A DNA stretch of 64,000 nucleotides from Glebionis coronaria (taxonomy: Eukaryota > Streptophyta > Magnoliopsida > Asterales > Asteraceae), in assembly GCA_025667525.1 (NCBI GenBank), contig CM046882.1, positions 24,068,488 to 24,132,487 on the forward strand, in the 5' to 3' direction. Below are positions 33,262-44,743 of the stretch, one piece after another. Within the stretch, counting starts at the first letter, position 1, and each line of letters opens with the position of its first letter. The translations under genes were made by a program, and so were the position numbers. The notes under the pieces were generated by a model, which was given only the letters and a program-made list of their open reading frames with translations, searched no databases and was not told the DNA's origin.

Positions 33262-35060
33262 GTGGTCCAAATTGTTCTCTGGTATTTGGACTCTGGTTGC
33301 TCCAAGCATATGACCGGAGATCGCTCTCCGCTCAGAAATTTCGTCAGCAAGTTTCTTGGTACGGTTCGATTTGGAAATGATCATATTGCAAAGATAATGG
33401 GTTACGGTGAATATCATATTAGGAATGTTATAATTTCAAGAGTGTATTATGTGGAGGGTCTCGGTCACAACTTATTTTCTGTGGGACAATTTTGTGATGC
33501 AAACCTAGAAGTTTCTTTTCGATAGCATACCTACTTCATTCGTAATTTGGAAGGGGTTGATTTATTGAAAGGTACTCGAGGGAATAATTTGTATACTTTG
33601 TCTCTACAAGACATGATGGCCGCTTCTCCCGTATGTCTTCTCTCCAAAGCATCAAAGACTAAGTCATGGTTATGGCATCGACGGTTATCTCATCTAACTT
33701 TGACGCTATTAATCATTTGGCAAAAAACGAACTTGTTCGTGGTCTTCCTAAACTTTCATTTCACAAGGATCATTTGTGTTCCGCGTGTACAATGGGGAAA
33801 AGCACTAAGAAATCATACAAACCCAAGACGGAAGACACCAACCAAGAGAAACTTTATCTGTTGCATATGGATCTTTGTGGGCCAATGCGTGTTGAAAGTA
33901 TTAGTGGTAAAAGGTACATCCTCGTCATTATGGATGATTACTCTCGATTTACATGGGTGAAATTTCTTACAACAAAAAATGAGGCACCGAAATTCATCAT
34001 CGTATTTCTCAAGATGATTCAAGTGCGTCTCAACACTACTGTCTAACGCATTCGTACAGATAATGTAACCGAATTTGTGAATCAAATCTTGCGTGATTAC
34101 TATGAAGAAGTTGGCATATCTCATGAAACATCCGTTGCACGCACTCCACAACAAAACGGTGTCGTTGAAAGGCGAAATCGCACACTTATGGAAGCTGCTC
34201 GAACGATGTTAATTTACGCAAAGGCTCCATTGTTTTTATGGGCAAAAGCAGTATCTACAGCATTATGCACCCAAAACCGTTCACTAATTCGTAAACGCCA
34301 TGGTAAAACACCTTATGATGGTGACAATTTGGGAAAACTTCAACCAAAGGCTGATATTGGTATTTTCATTGGTTACGCACCCGCAAAGAAGGCATACCGA
34401 ATCTACAATCGTAAGTCTCGTAAGATCCTCGAAGCTATGAATGTTGATTTTGATGAGCTGACAGCGATGGCTTCTGAGGAAAGCAGCTCTGAACCCGCAC
34501 TTCATGAAATGGGACCCAGTAACATTAGTCCTGGTCTTGTCCCAAACAACCCTACTTCATCATCATTTATACCACCTTCTAGGACTGAATGGGATACGTT
34601 GTTTCAACCGTTCTTTGATGAATTCTTTACTCCTCCAAGTATTGTTGCTCCAGAACCTGAGGTAATAGCTCCGATAACCGAAGTTGTCGCTCCAGCAACC
34701 GTTGCACAATCAGATACGTCTGCACCTACAATCGGTCAAGATATACCCTCAACGAGTAATTCTCAACCGACACATGTTTCAACTACCCATGTCATGCCTA
34801 TTGATGATGAAGAGGATGATGATGATCACGATTTGGAATTTGCTCAAATGCGTGAACTTCCATTCTTTGGTGTACCAATTCCCGACCCTAATCAAGTCGG
34901 GTCGTCCACCTCAGAGGAAGCTCCTACTACAGTTTACTCCAATCCACGGATTCGTGAACATGACAACAAGTGTACAAAGGATCATCCTATAGATTCTATT
35001 ATTGGTGACCATAATCTCCTGGTATCCACACAAAGTCAGTTACAAGAAAATGCAATGTTT
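33262..35060 (+). pseudogene. Copia protease and integrase
   Basis: Protease has the LDSGCSKHMTG active site (near 33285). The integrase zinc domain has HRRLSHL..H..CSACTMGK (33675-33805). The catalytic core shows D in MDLCGP (33870), D in RTDNVTEF (34057) and E in QNGVVERRN (34155). After KTPYDGDN (about 34312) the frame jumps to LGKLQPKADIGIF: the family block with VFGSLCYP that I expect there is absent, suggesting an in-frame deletion. Frameshifts near 33270 and 33690 and stops at 33522 and 34044 interrupt the gene. An acidic/Pro-rich linker (34480-35000) joins integrase to RT. Confidence 0.85.
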
Positions 35061-36600
35061 TGTCATTTTGATGCTTTTCTCACTAAAGTTGAACCTAAGA
35101 CATGGCAAGAAGCTTTTACTCAATCCTGTTGGATAGAAGCTATGCAAGAAGAACTTAATGAATTTATACGTCTTGAAGTATGGGAACTTGTCCCATGCCC
35201 GGATCAAGTGCAGTTACTCACTTTGAAATGGGTTTACAAGGTGAAACTCGACGAGTTAGGCGGAATATTGAAGAACAAAGCTTGACTTGTAGCTCGTGGA
35301 TAAAAGCAATTACTGGGCATCGACTTTATGGAATCCTTTGCACCTGTTGCCCGTTTGGAAGCTATTAGACTATTCCTCGCTTATGCAGCCCACATGAATA
35401 TGATCGTCTATTAGATGGATGTGAAGACGACATTTCTTAATGGTGAAATCAAGGAAGTGGTCTATGTTCAACAGCCGGATGGTTTTGTGAATCCTAATTA
35501 TCCTAATCATGTGTACAAGCTTAAGAAGGCTCTCTATGGGTTGAAGAAAGCTCCACGCGCATGGTATGATCTATTGTCACAATTCCTCATCACGCAAGGC
35601 TTCACTAAAGGCAAGGTGGATCCCACGCTGTTCATTCAGAAATAAGGTAAAGATATGATTATGGTACAAATATATGTTGATGATATTATATTTGCAGCCT
35701 CGACCCAAACCTTATCCGACGAGTTTGGGACACTCATGTCTTCCAAGTTTAAGATGTCACTGATGGGCAAGGTATCATTCTTCTTAGGTCTTCAGATATC
35801 TCAGAGTCCCAGAGGCATCTTTATCAATCAATCCAAGTATGCCCTTGAATCACTAAAGAAGTATAAGATGGAATCTTGCGACCCCGTGGATACTCTAATG
35901 GTGGAACGAAATAAGCTTGATGTTGATCCACATGGAGTTGTTGTTGATCCGACACTGTATCGTGGAATGATCGGTACTCTTCTGTATATCACAGCTAGTC
36001 GACCTGATCATCAATTTGCTATATGTATGTGTGCTCGGTATCAAACTAGGCCTACTGAGTTATACTTAGCTACTGTTAAATGGATACTTCGGTATCTTAA
36101 AGGAACCATTAATCGGGGACTTTGGTATTCGAAGGACTCTTCGATTGCACTAATGGCATATGCAGATGCGGATCACGCGGGTTGTCAAGATACAAGGTGT
36201 AGCACGAGTGGAACTTTGCAACTACTAGGAGATCGACTAATCAGTTGGGCATCGAAAAGGCAGAAAAGCGCTGCAATTTCAAGTACGGAAGCAATTAACC
36301 GACTATGTAGGTTTCAACAAAATTCCGATGTAGTGCGACAACAAAAGTGCAATTGCCTTATGCTGCAACAATGTTCAATTCTCCCGGTCGAAGCATATAG
36401 ACATTCACTACCATTTCATCAAGGAGCAAGTGGAAAAGGGAGTAATCGAGCTTTACTTTGTCCGATCTGAGTATCAATTGGCGGATATTTTCACGAAGGC
36501 TTTAGATCGCGCTCGAATGGAATTTTTGGCCGACAAGCTAGGAATGAGAACTTTCTCGCCTGAGACTATAAAGGAACTGGCAGATGAAGCGAAAGAATAG
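35061..36600 (+). pseudogene. Copia reverse transcriptase and RNase H
   Basis: RT starts near WQEAFTQSCWIEAMQEELNEF and includes [22 protein letters not shown] (35415), [15 protein letters not shown] and the catalytic box QIYVDDIIFA (35664-35693). RNase H shows YADADHAGC (36157-36183) and SSTEA (36280). A frameshift near 36300 separates the last part, which still reads as ..[19 protein letters not shown]. The natural stop is TAG at 36598-36600. In-frame stops occur at 35283 (TGA), near 35301 (TAA), 35413 (TAG) and 35643 (TAA). Confidence 0.88.
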
Positions 36601-39445
36601 TGGTGGTAACCTATTCTCCATATCCTTGGTGATCATTCGTATATATTGTTTATAGTTTTATCCACAAAAGCAAAATACAAAAATATAAAACCATATAAAA
36701 ACCATAAAAATTGAAAAATCTTGAAAAATCCAAAAATATTTGTACTTTATTTTTCAAAGGCATGTCTTTTGGTACGATAATATTTACGGCCTTAGAAATG
36801 TTGACTAATATCGACACGGCGCCATAAATAGAGTTCGTACAAAAGTTGTAAATATTTCATAAAACTTGCCCTTTTGGCTTGTAGTTATTTCAGACTGCAA
36901 CCCGGTTTTCACATTAAAGTCAAGTATTTCTTCGGAAAGCTTTGACTCAACAACGGGAATTAATTTTCTCGGACATGGTTTAATTTATAACCATGTAAGG
37001 GATTGTGTTTAGGTAATAACACAATCTAACACGAATTTATGTACGCTTCAGTGCATTTATTTGTTAAAACAAGAGAAGTCTTGTTTTCATGAAGTTATCA
37101 TCTCTACAACCATAGCAATCTACAATCGGTATCTACATACTCGACGATGCGACTACTCAACCGACGACTACAGATCTTTCGATAGAACACGGTTCAACAA
37201 TTGAGGGGGAGCAATTGTCAAGCATTCAGAATCTTCGATGTCGAAAGTGCCAAGTTCACTAATTGGTGTCAAGACAAAAATACCAATCGTACACATGGTG
37301 TCAAGAGATGACTTCAGACGTGACGAGGCGACCAACATATGCTGACAAGAACCATTTGATCTTATCATATGATGTTCTCATCTATCAGGTCCAACCTTGT
37401 CAATTCTTTTGTAATATGGTGAATATGTGATCATGTTACAAATCGGTATCATATCTCATACGTCTGATATCATGAAGATAAAATGGACTTGCATTTTTCT
37501 TCCCAAACCCTTTGTTAAAACTTCATTAAATCAATTGATATTAAAAACATCGATTGGGTTAATATTTTTATATGGGAGAGAAAATGTGATTTAATATAGG
37601 ATATTATCACAAATGGTTTGATTTAATGTGCTGGCTCATCCCGACATATGCAAAATGTTTTCGAATATCGTGGCATATGTTAAGGGGGAGCAAAACAGAT
37701 TTGCATATCAAAATGGATTTTCATGGTGACATATACTTACCCAAAACCCATTTATTTCGCGACGATGAAGATTGTGGTGACATAAGGATGGTAGGATAGG
37801 TTAAGTCCTATGATTCTTCCAAAACCGGGGGAATCTTCCCAAGGACATTCCATAGCTAGAAATAGTAGTCCTTAGGAAAGATGGAGAAAGATTGTGAACG
37901 TAGCCGAATGCCGACCGAGTACTTAAGTTAGCACTGGAACAATCACGACAAGGTGCTAGTTATGACGTATTGGTAAGCATTGAAGGGGTTGAAGAATGAA
38001 AAAGAATTGTAAAGATAAAGGGTGTAAAGAAAGAAGCCCTCCTTACAACCTTAGGCAGAAACTGGGTCAACACATATGCTATTGAGATCATTTTTTAATG
38101 ATTCTTGATATTGAAGATAGACAACATGGACCCAGTGATGCAATACACAACCCATCCTAGCTAACTCAGATATCTATTAAAAGATATTTGTTTTAATCAC
38201 ACGGAGACAACACGTTATCTATCGATTTATTCACTCCGAATAAATTGGTATTGAAATGGTGGCACTCGTCTCCAGTCTCCGATCACTAAAATCCAAAATG
38301 CACGATCGAGTCTAGAGCCATTTGAGATCATCAAATATCTCATTAGGACACACTTTCATAATTCCTTGCTTCTTCATACACTGTGAAAAGTAAGAAAGAT
38401 CTTAAGAGTCCTACGCAAAATCTTCATGATCTTACCTGAACATTTGAGTAATATGAAAGTATTTACAATGAAGATGGAAATCCTTCTTGAGCGAATATCA
38501 AAAAGCTCATGGTAGGTGACTTGTGCGATTCTTTATGAATCAAACTTGTGATAACTGGAAAGCAACAGCGGTTTAATTCTTAGCTGAACTTAAACACGTT
38601 CCAGGCCTCTACGCAATATCTAAGTGATCTTGCCAGAACACTTAGAGTGATACCTTAGTGTTCACAGTGATGAGTGGAAATCCTTCTAGTGTAAACCTTA
38701 AATAGCACTTGGTAGGTAACTTGCAAGATTCAGTATGAATCAAGCTCGTGACAACTGGAAAGCAATGATGGTGCGATTCTTTAATGAATCAAACTTGTTC
38801 CAGGAATCAGAATTGACGGCTTCAGTCATGCGGATATTTTTATCCAAATGATTCACTCTTTACGTTCGCAGTCAGCTTTGGACGGTCGAGTAAAGAGAAC
38901 GGGTTTACCCGCGAAATCTTGTCAAGGAGATTTTTAATTAAATCTACCTACCACGAGTACGATATTTTATATCGTCCAACGGTCTTCACCGACCGGAGGT
39001 AAAATACTACCGAATTAGAATGAAATGTTCAAAGCCATTTTGTTCGTGTCTACTTACATTGCGGCATTTGAAGACGGCGGCGTTGCGGAATCCGAGAAGA
39101 ATTCGTCCTCGCATGCTTATACTTTATGCACTTAATACCTCATCTAATTCAAGAAAGCCTAAAAGTTAAGTCTTCCGCTGTATCGAACTCTGAAGCTTTC
39201 AAGAATTACAAAGGTATAAGTATGTGGGACATGGTGTCACGAGGAGGCGAAGATCACAAGTGATGGATGCACAAGATCAAGGCAAGAGATTAATGCTCAA
39301 GATTGATATCAATGATCACATCAGCATGTTCACCAGAAAAGAAGAAGAAAAGAAAGACGAAGACTACGAGCTCAAGACAAGCATAGTATGCTAGGTTTAT
39401 TTTATTATGGTAACTAGGGTAACACCCTTGTTTGGAGTGACCTCC
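36601..39445 (+). other. Long 3' non-coding region of the Copia element
   Basis: No open frame above 66 codons and no env-like gene that I can recognise. Three internal purine tracts (GAGGGGGAGCAATTG at 37202, TAAGGGGGAGCAAAA at 37681, CCGGGGGAATC near 37826) resemble the functional tract at 39446. A duplicated block around 38510-38580 and 38700-38770 shares 'tgataactggaaagcaa' / 'tgacaactggaaagcaa' motifs. Confidence 0.6.
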
Positions 39446-39458
39446 CTTAGGGGGAGAT
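39446..39458 (+). promoter_or_regulatory. Polypurine tract of the Copia element
   Basis: CTTAGGGGGAGAT lies directly before the LTR start TGTTGGAAATAC, the usual plus-strand primer arrangement. Confidence 0.85.
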
Positions 39459-39829
39459 TGTTGGAAATACGTTTTACGTATTAGAAAGGATCGGTCACTC
39501 CAACAATAATATATGTAATAACTCGTAGTTTAGTTAATTTAATATTAAACAAACAAGGCCAAGCCAAGCCTACAACTTGTGTAGGCCGGCGGCCCAATGT
39601 AAGCCCAAGCCCATCACATGGGCTTGGGTATATAACCCTCTCCATTGATGGAGAGGGTGGTGATTTCATAATTTACACATAGTTCTCTTAAACTTTCTCT
39701 CTCTAGAAGTGTGAAATCTACCATCTTTCTATCTCTTTCTCTCTCTAAAACATAAGCAAGATTTACATATCATACACTTTCTCATTCTTCCTACTACTAC
39801 TTTCTTTCCTTTTGATCTCCAAGTGATCA
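39459..39829 (+). repeat. 3' LTR of the Copia element (right end uncertain)
   Basis: Starts TGTTGGAAATACG and may end ..AAGTGATCA at 39829, but without a 5' LTR the end is a guess. It contains a TATATAA box at 39629-39635 between two perfect palindromes, followed by CT-rich sequence. Confidence 0.65.
39604..39657 (+). promoter_or_regulatory. TATA box flanked by two perfect palindromes
   Basis: CCCAAGCCCAT-cac-ATGGGCTTGGG (39604-39628, 11-bp arms) ends directly before the TATA region (TATATAA, 39629-39635). CCCTCTCCAT-tg-ATGGAGAGGG (39636-39657, 10-bp arms) starts directly after it. It is presumably the LTR promoter. Confidence 0.75.
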
Positions 39830-40649
39830 GCCTTGTTGCTTTCTTGCTTGTGTCCTTATACGTTTCATTGCTCTTGTCTGCAACTGCGTTTTTTTTGCTC
39901 TTGCTGCTGATTACTCTTCGCGACTTTGGTCCTGCCCCTTCTCTTTTTTTCCCATGCTCATGCTTTCTAATTTACTTTCCTTGCTACTTTTATGTTCTCC
40001 AAAAACAATTCTTGCTATGTTTCTTGCTACGTTCTTGCTGACGTTCTCTTGCTTGCCGACCCTTGCTTGTCGACTCTTGCTTATCGACCCTTGCTTGTCT
40101 TGCTGGTGGAACCTTGCTTGTCGACCCTTGCTTGTCGACTTTCTTGTTTTCTACTTACTACAAACATAAAACATTCAACTTGCTTTGATTGCCTCGCCTG
40201 CTACTTGCTACAGACAATGTGGCAACCTTCTTGCTTGCTACTTGCTACGGTTTTGTTGCCTGCTACTTGCTACAGGCTACGCGACAACCTGCTAACTTGC
40301 GAAAACATGCTGCCCTTTTTTCTCTTGCTGATGATACTTGCTTCTTGCTTGCTTCCTTCTTTGAGAAAGCAATCCTTGCTATATTTCTTGCTGCGTTCTT
40401 TTCTTGTGATTTCTTTCTTGTTGTCCTTCTTGCTATCTTCTAACTATTATCCTGTCGCGTTCTCTTGCTATCTTCCTACATTCATTCACTCTTCTTCTTG
40501 CTATCTTCCTTCTTTCAAACAGTATGCGGCTTCCTTTTGTGATCACCCGACACTTTCTATGATGATGCGTTCTTTCGCTGCGAGATTACATAGAATGCAA
40601 TCAGACCTTTCTTTCTTGCCAACCACCAGGTATGAGCCCTACCAACCAA
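39830..40649 (-). other. CTTGCT-rich leader of a minus-strand LTR element
   Basis: Strongly strand-asymmetric sequence: about 30 copies of TTGCT in 700 bp, with local 14-bp runs such as CGACCCTTGCTTGT. Read on the minus strand it is an AGCAAG-rich region just downstream of a primer site, so it is best seen as a retroelement 5' leader or gag start. The long plus-strand open frame at 39992-40666 is a by-product of this composition. Confidence 0.5.
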
Positions 40650-40661
40650 GCTCTGATACCA
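40650..40661 (-). promoter_or_regulatory. Primer binding site (Met tRNA), minus strand
   Basis: GCTCTGATACCA is the exact reverse complement of TGGTATCAGAGC. It lies 2 bp from the LTR starting TGAAGG. Confidence 0.85.
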
Positions 40662-40663
40662 AA

Positions 40664-40967
40664 TGAAGGTTATCAGCCTCCTGTGGACCTGGACTCACAC
40701 CATACTCGCCCTAATCAAAACCGCAAACTTGGTTTCAATGCTTTATATTAATAAGGAAACTGATACACCTTTTGATAATGTTACAACCTATTCTATTTAT
40801 ACTAAACATATGCTGGAAATAAACTGTGAAGAACATGTAAAACTTCTCCTAGAAACCAGGATATTAACCAAAGAATAGGACACTCTCCTAATACTAGGTC
40901 AAGTTGTGGACTACCCACTAACCTGTGACCCAATCAAACTTAATTGACCCATCAAGATTACCCAACA
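40664..40967 (-). repeat. 5' LTR of a truncated minus-strand LTR element
   Basis: About 304 bp from TGAAGGTTATCAGCC to ..ATTACCCAACA, with TG..CA ends, adjacent to the primer site. The right end coincides with the start of F-box homology. No partner LTR is seen in the window; the left part was lost or replaced by the Copia element. Confidence 0.6.
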
Positions 40968-41795
40968 CACTTATATGATGAGAATATAACCAAGTTAAAC
41001 ATGGGTGTCCCTAACCTTCAAGTTCTAAACTTGGTAATGGTCAGAGGACTTATAGATCCAAAGATCCACCTTCTTAACCTAAAAAACGTTTACATAACCT
41101 TAAGCAATAGTGGACTTCGCACTCTGCAATCTTTGAGTCTAATCATACCCAAACTCATCATACTCAAACTTGAAAGGATACGTGCCTTTAAACTTTATGT
41201 TGAAGCTCCCATGTTATTTCAATTCCATATGACCTATTCTCATGGAGATGCATTCTCACTTAAAAATTTTGAGAATTTGAAACACTTTTCAATCACTACT
41301 ACTCCAGCTATCGACTCCCTACTGTACAACTTGACGACTGCAGAATCAGTAGATGATCTGACAGTGGATGCATCATATTGGTCAGGTTTTATTGGTCATT
41401 CCAGATTTACACTTGAGGAGCTGTTTACTACTTTCCCGAAGGTAACTTCTCTATGAATTAAATCACTCGCGTGGAAGCAACTAAAAGTTAAATTTGATGA
41501 CCCAGAATTTAGTTCCAAGATAACAGATAGAACTAAAGGATTGAAAAGATTAAGTGCATATTTTGAGATACATTGTCTGCATTTTTATCTCTCACGTATT
41601 GCTCGTGTGATGGACCAATACACCGGTTTGTCTAAGGTATCGTTGTTCATCAACAAAGATGTTGAAAGTTGTGTATTAAAAACTTTCGTCTCCGAGTGTG
41701 AGGCTTGTTGTCCTAGAATGAACTGGAGACAGGGAATGTGGAATGGTGGAAAGTGGCTCTTTGTTCAAGGATTATTAAAGGATAGTCCAACCTAG
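40968..41795 (+). pseudogene. F-box/LRR gene, copy B, 5'-truncated with one premature stop
   Basis: Homology to copy A begins in mid exon 2 (HLYDENITKLNMG) directly after the LTR end at 40967, so the F-box, the intron and about 170 codons are missing. The remaining leucine-rich part runs to TAG 41793-41795 with the same C-terminus as copy A. The only stop is TGA at 41454-41456 where copy A has TGT (Cys). At the codon that is TAG in copy A this copy has TTG. Divergence is about 3% over the last 300 bp. Without an F-box or promoter it is a clear pseudogene. Confidence 0.9.
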
Positions 41796-42514
41796 AGTTT
41801 CAAAATAAACTATATACTCTGATTTGGTACTTTGATTTGTGGTTTTTATTGTTTATGTTATAGACACGTGAATTTTGATTAAAATCTTTACAGATTATAG
41901 AGTTTCAAAATAAACTATATACTGTGATTTGGTACTTTGAATCTGCAAGACCCATAGAACTTAATGTAAAAAGATGCTATATGTTGTCTCGTTACATCTT
42001 CACTTTGATAATTTAAACATATTATATATTCCTTCGATCCTTACACTCCAACATACTAGTTTTCCCCCGAGTATTTGACAGCTCCCGGATGTGCTTTTCC
42101 TATCATGGTTCATTCCACCTTACAGAATTAGGATAATATGCGATAAACTACCTATCGGGTTCAAGGTTGTCACAAGAAAAAAACTTTCGGTGGTTGGTAG
42201 CAAATAGCATTTAGTGTTTCATAAAGAACTTTTCCCCAGAATGCTAGTTGAAAACAAATTTGATAATAGATCATTTTTGGTTATTTTACCGTTTATTTTA
42301 CTTATATAGTGGCTAGTTTTATTAGGCTTATAAATTGGGCATATACTTATGTCATATAAGATGCTTATGGCTTATATGTCATAAGCTCATAAGAACATCT
42401 TGAGTGTCTAGATTAGTTATGTTTAATTAGCTGATAATCTCAAGCGTTTAGGTTTTGTAAATGACTAAAAGAGGTTTTGTAAATGACTAAAAAGAGGACA
42501 TCGGTTAAAAATGA
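41796..42514. other. 3' region of F-box copy B
   Basis: Matches 2406-3124 of copy A, including the duplicated AGAGTTTCAAAATAAACT block and the MITE-like TTATAAGC-rich segment. No gene. It ends at the CACTA insertion. Confidence 0.6.
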
Positions 42515-44743
42515 CACTACTACACAAATGGGTATAAAGCCCCCTTAATAAAGCCCTTTAATTGTGAAAAACGGGTTCTAAAGGGATTCTCCTTTTTTTC
42601 TAAAGCTATAGAGCCATGTTTCTAATCATAGAACCGGGCTTTATTTGAGTAACCCATAAACCCATGTTTCCTTGTTAAAAACCGGGATCTATTCTACTCC
42701 TATATCCTTTCATAAACTTTAATAACAATTTTTAAGTTGTAAGTTTTATCATTTGTAAATAAAAGTCAAAATCTTCCCTCACCCATATTTTCACCAGCCC
42801 GCTCTTTCTCCCCAATATTTCACCAAAACTTCCCCAAAATTTCAATACCGATTCAAAATTCCCTAAAATTCCCCCCATCTATTTCACAAACCCTAACCCT
42901 CTCTCTCACATAACTACCCATTAACCAGATCCGCAATTTTCACAAACTATAAGCCTCCTCTCTCACACACGACTATCACACACAATCAGATCCAGATCCG
43001 TAGTTTTATCAGTGCCGTCACACAATCATATCCACAATTAAAAGGTATCAAATTTCTACAATTCATCTATTTGTTCAATTAATCTTTCTAACATCTTATA
43101 AATATATTGTTTTAATTCAATTTTTTATTTAGTTGTTTAATTTATTTTCTATTTAGCATAATATTTGTTGTCATTAATAATAAAAATGATACTTGATTTG
43201 GTGCTAATTTGGTTGAATATTGAAATACCAGTCATGTTTAGATGGGCATACACACGAATATTGTTATCATTCAAGTGGACTGAGCTAAATAGTTAACTAT
43301 AAAGTTGCTTATAATGTGATTGTATGTCATGCTATATTGTTATCTAAGTCACTTTAATCATACTATTATTCATAATATTGTTTTTGTATCATATCTTTTT
43401 AGTCTTTTGGATTGATGATGTATTCATAAAAAAACAACAACAAACGTGACTTGAATTGTGTGTTTTTTTAACAACATATTTATTACCTGAATTTGTGTTT
43501 GAGCTAGGGGATTTTCAGGCTTAGGTTATTTTTGGTTTTCTCATGCTGATTAATTGATTGGGGTGTTTGTTTGAGCTTATCTTTGAACTTATGAGCTTAA
43601 TTGGTTTTCACTTATGTTTCATAAGCCTATTTTTTCAAGCGTATTTTGTAACTTACGGGATTAGTGATAAGCTTATTATGACATAATGAATTTATATAAG
43701 TTAATAAGCTTCAGATAATACGAAAATCAGGCTTATGAAACATAAGTTGAAACCTCGCAATCATAAGTACAAAAATTGGCTTATATTTTAACTGGATTAT
43801 TAGAAATTTTTTTATAAAAGAAGAAAAACCCAATAAGCCCTGCCGTGATGAAGGTGCAGGGCTTATGTAATATAAAAAGCTTAAGCAGTTCAATTATTAT
43901 ATGAATGTGAACTACCTAATTGCATTTTGTAATTGCTACCTTTCGATTCTTGTTCTTTTTCGAGAAAAAGAAAGAATACATTTACGTGTATGTCTCCATT
44001 GAAATTGCACTAAGAGTATTTTGATCCATTTGAACTGTTCAACATAAAATGTATCCCAAATAAACCCAATTATAAGTAAATTAATTAGTTGAAATTGGCG
44101 CCTTAAGATCGAGTCGTAACACACTTGTGAGCCTAATTTGCTTGTACAATTTTGTTATTAAGTAGCGTATTTTTGTGTGTTAGTTTATGGTTAAGCTATG
44201 GGGTTTTGATCAGGGTTAGCTGATTATAGCAGCTCATCTGCATTCTTGTTTACTTAAGAACTTCTGGTTTAGCGAAGATGAAGGGCCAGGGTTTATATAA
44301 GCTTAATTATAAGCTAAAAAACCTAAACAGATCCTTTAAATAAGCCAACCCAAATTAGTTCCACTTATTATATGGATATGAACAACCTCATCACACATCA
44401 TGATTTTTGGCTGGCTGCTACTTTATGTGATTGTTGTTTATAGAGAGAAATGAAACATTTTTGTCTTTGTTTAAGACGAAACTTTGTTAGTCCTGCATAT
44501 CTCCATCACCACACAGGCTCAACACAGAGACAATATATAACAATGTTAACATTATATTACTACTACAAGTTATTCTTTTTTCTTTCTATCCTGGTCATGT
44601 TTGCATATATATAGCAATGACTTTGAATTCCGGACATAAAAACATGGAAGGTTTGTTAGAAACATGCACATTATCATAATTAGCTTGTTTTGGTGCATTA
44701 ATTAACAATGATGTGAGGTTTGTATGAACGTGCAGAAGGTGTC

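Larger units (their letters stand above)
28690..39829 (+). mobile_element. Ty1/copia retrotransposon (Sirevirus-like), 5'-truncated
   Basis: Gene order is gag, zinc knuckle, long coiled-coil extension, protease, integrase, RT, RNase H, which is copia order (integrase before RT). There is a 3' LTR (39459 to about 39829) with a polypurine tract, but no 5' LTR or primer site upstream of gag; the 5' end abuts the Harbinger-like remnant. A 2.9-kb untranslated 3' region with several polypurine-like tracts (37200, 37680, 39446) is a feature I associate with Sireviruses. Stops and frameshifts occur in all domains. Confidence 0.85.

Noticed and set aside
36601..39445. An env-like gene downstream of Copia pol
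   Set aside because: No open frame, transmembrane segment or signal peptide is visible in any frame.
39992..40666. A 224-codon plus-strand protein with hydrophobic, signal-like segments
   Set aside because: It is an artefact of CTTGCT-rich low-complexity DNA; overlapping frames are equally open and all are Leu/Ser/Cys-rich.
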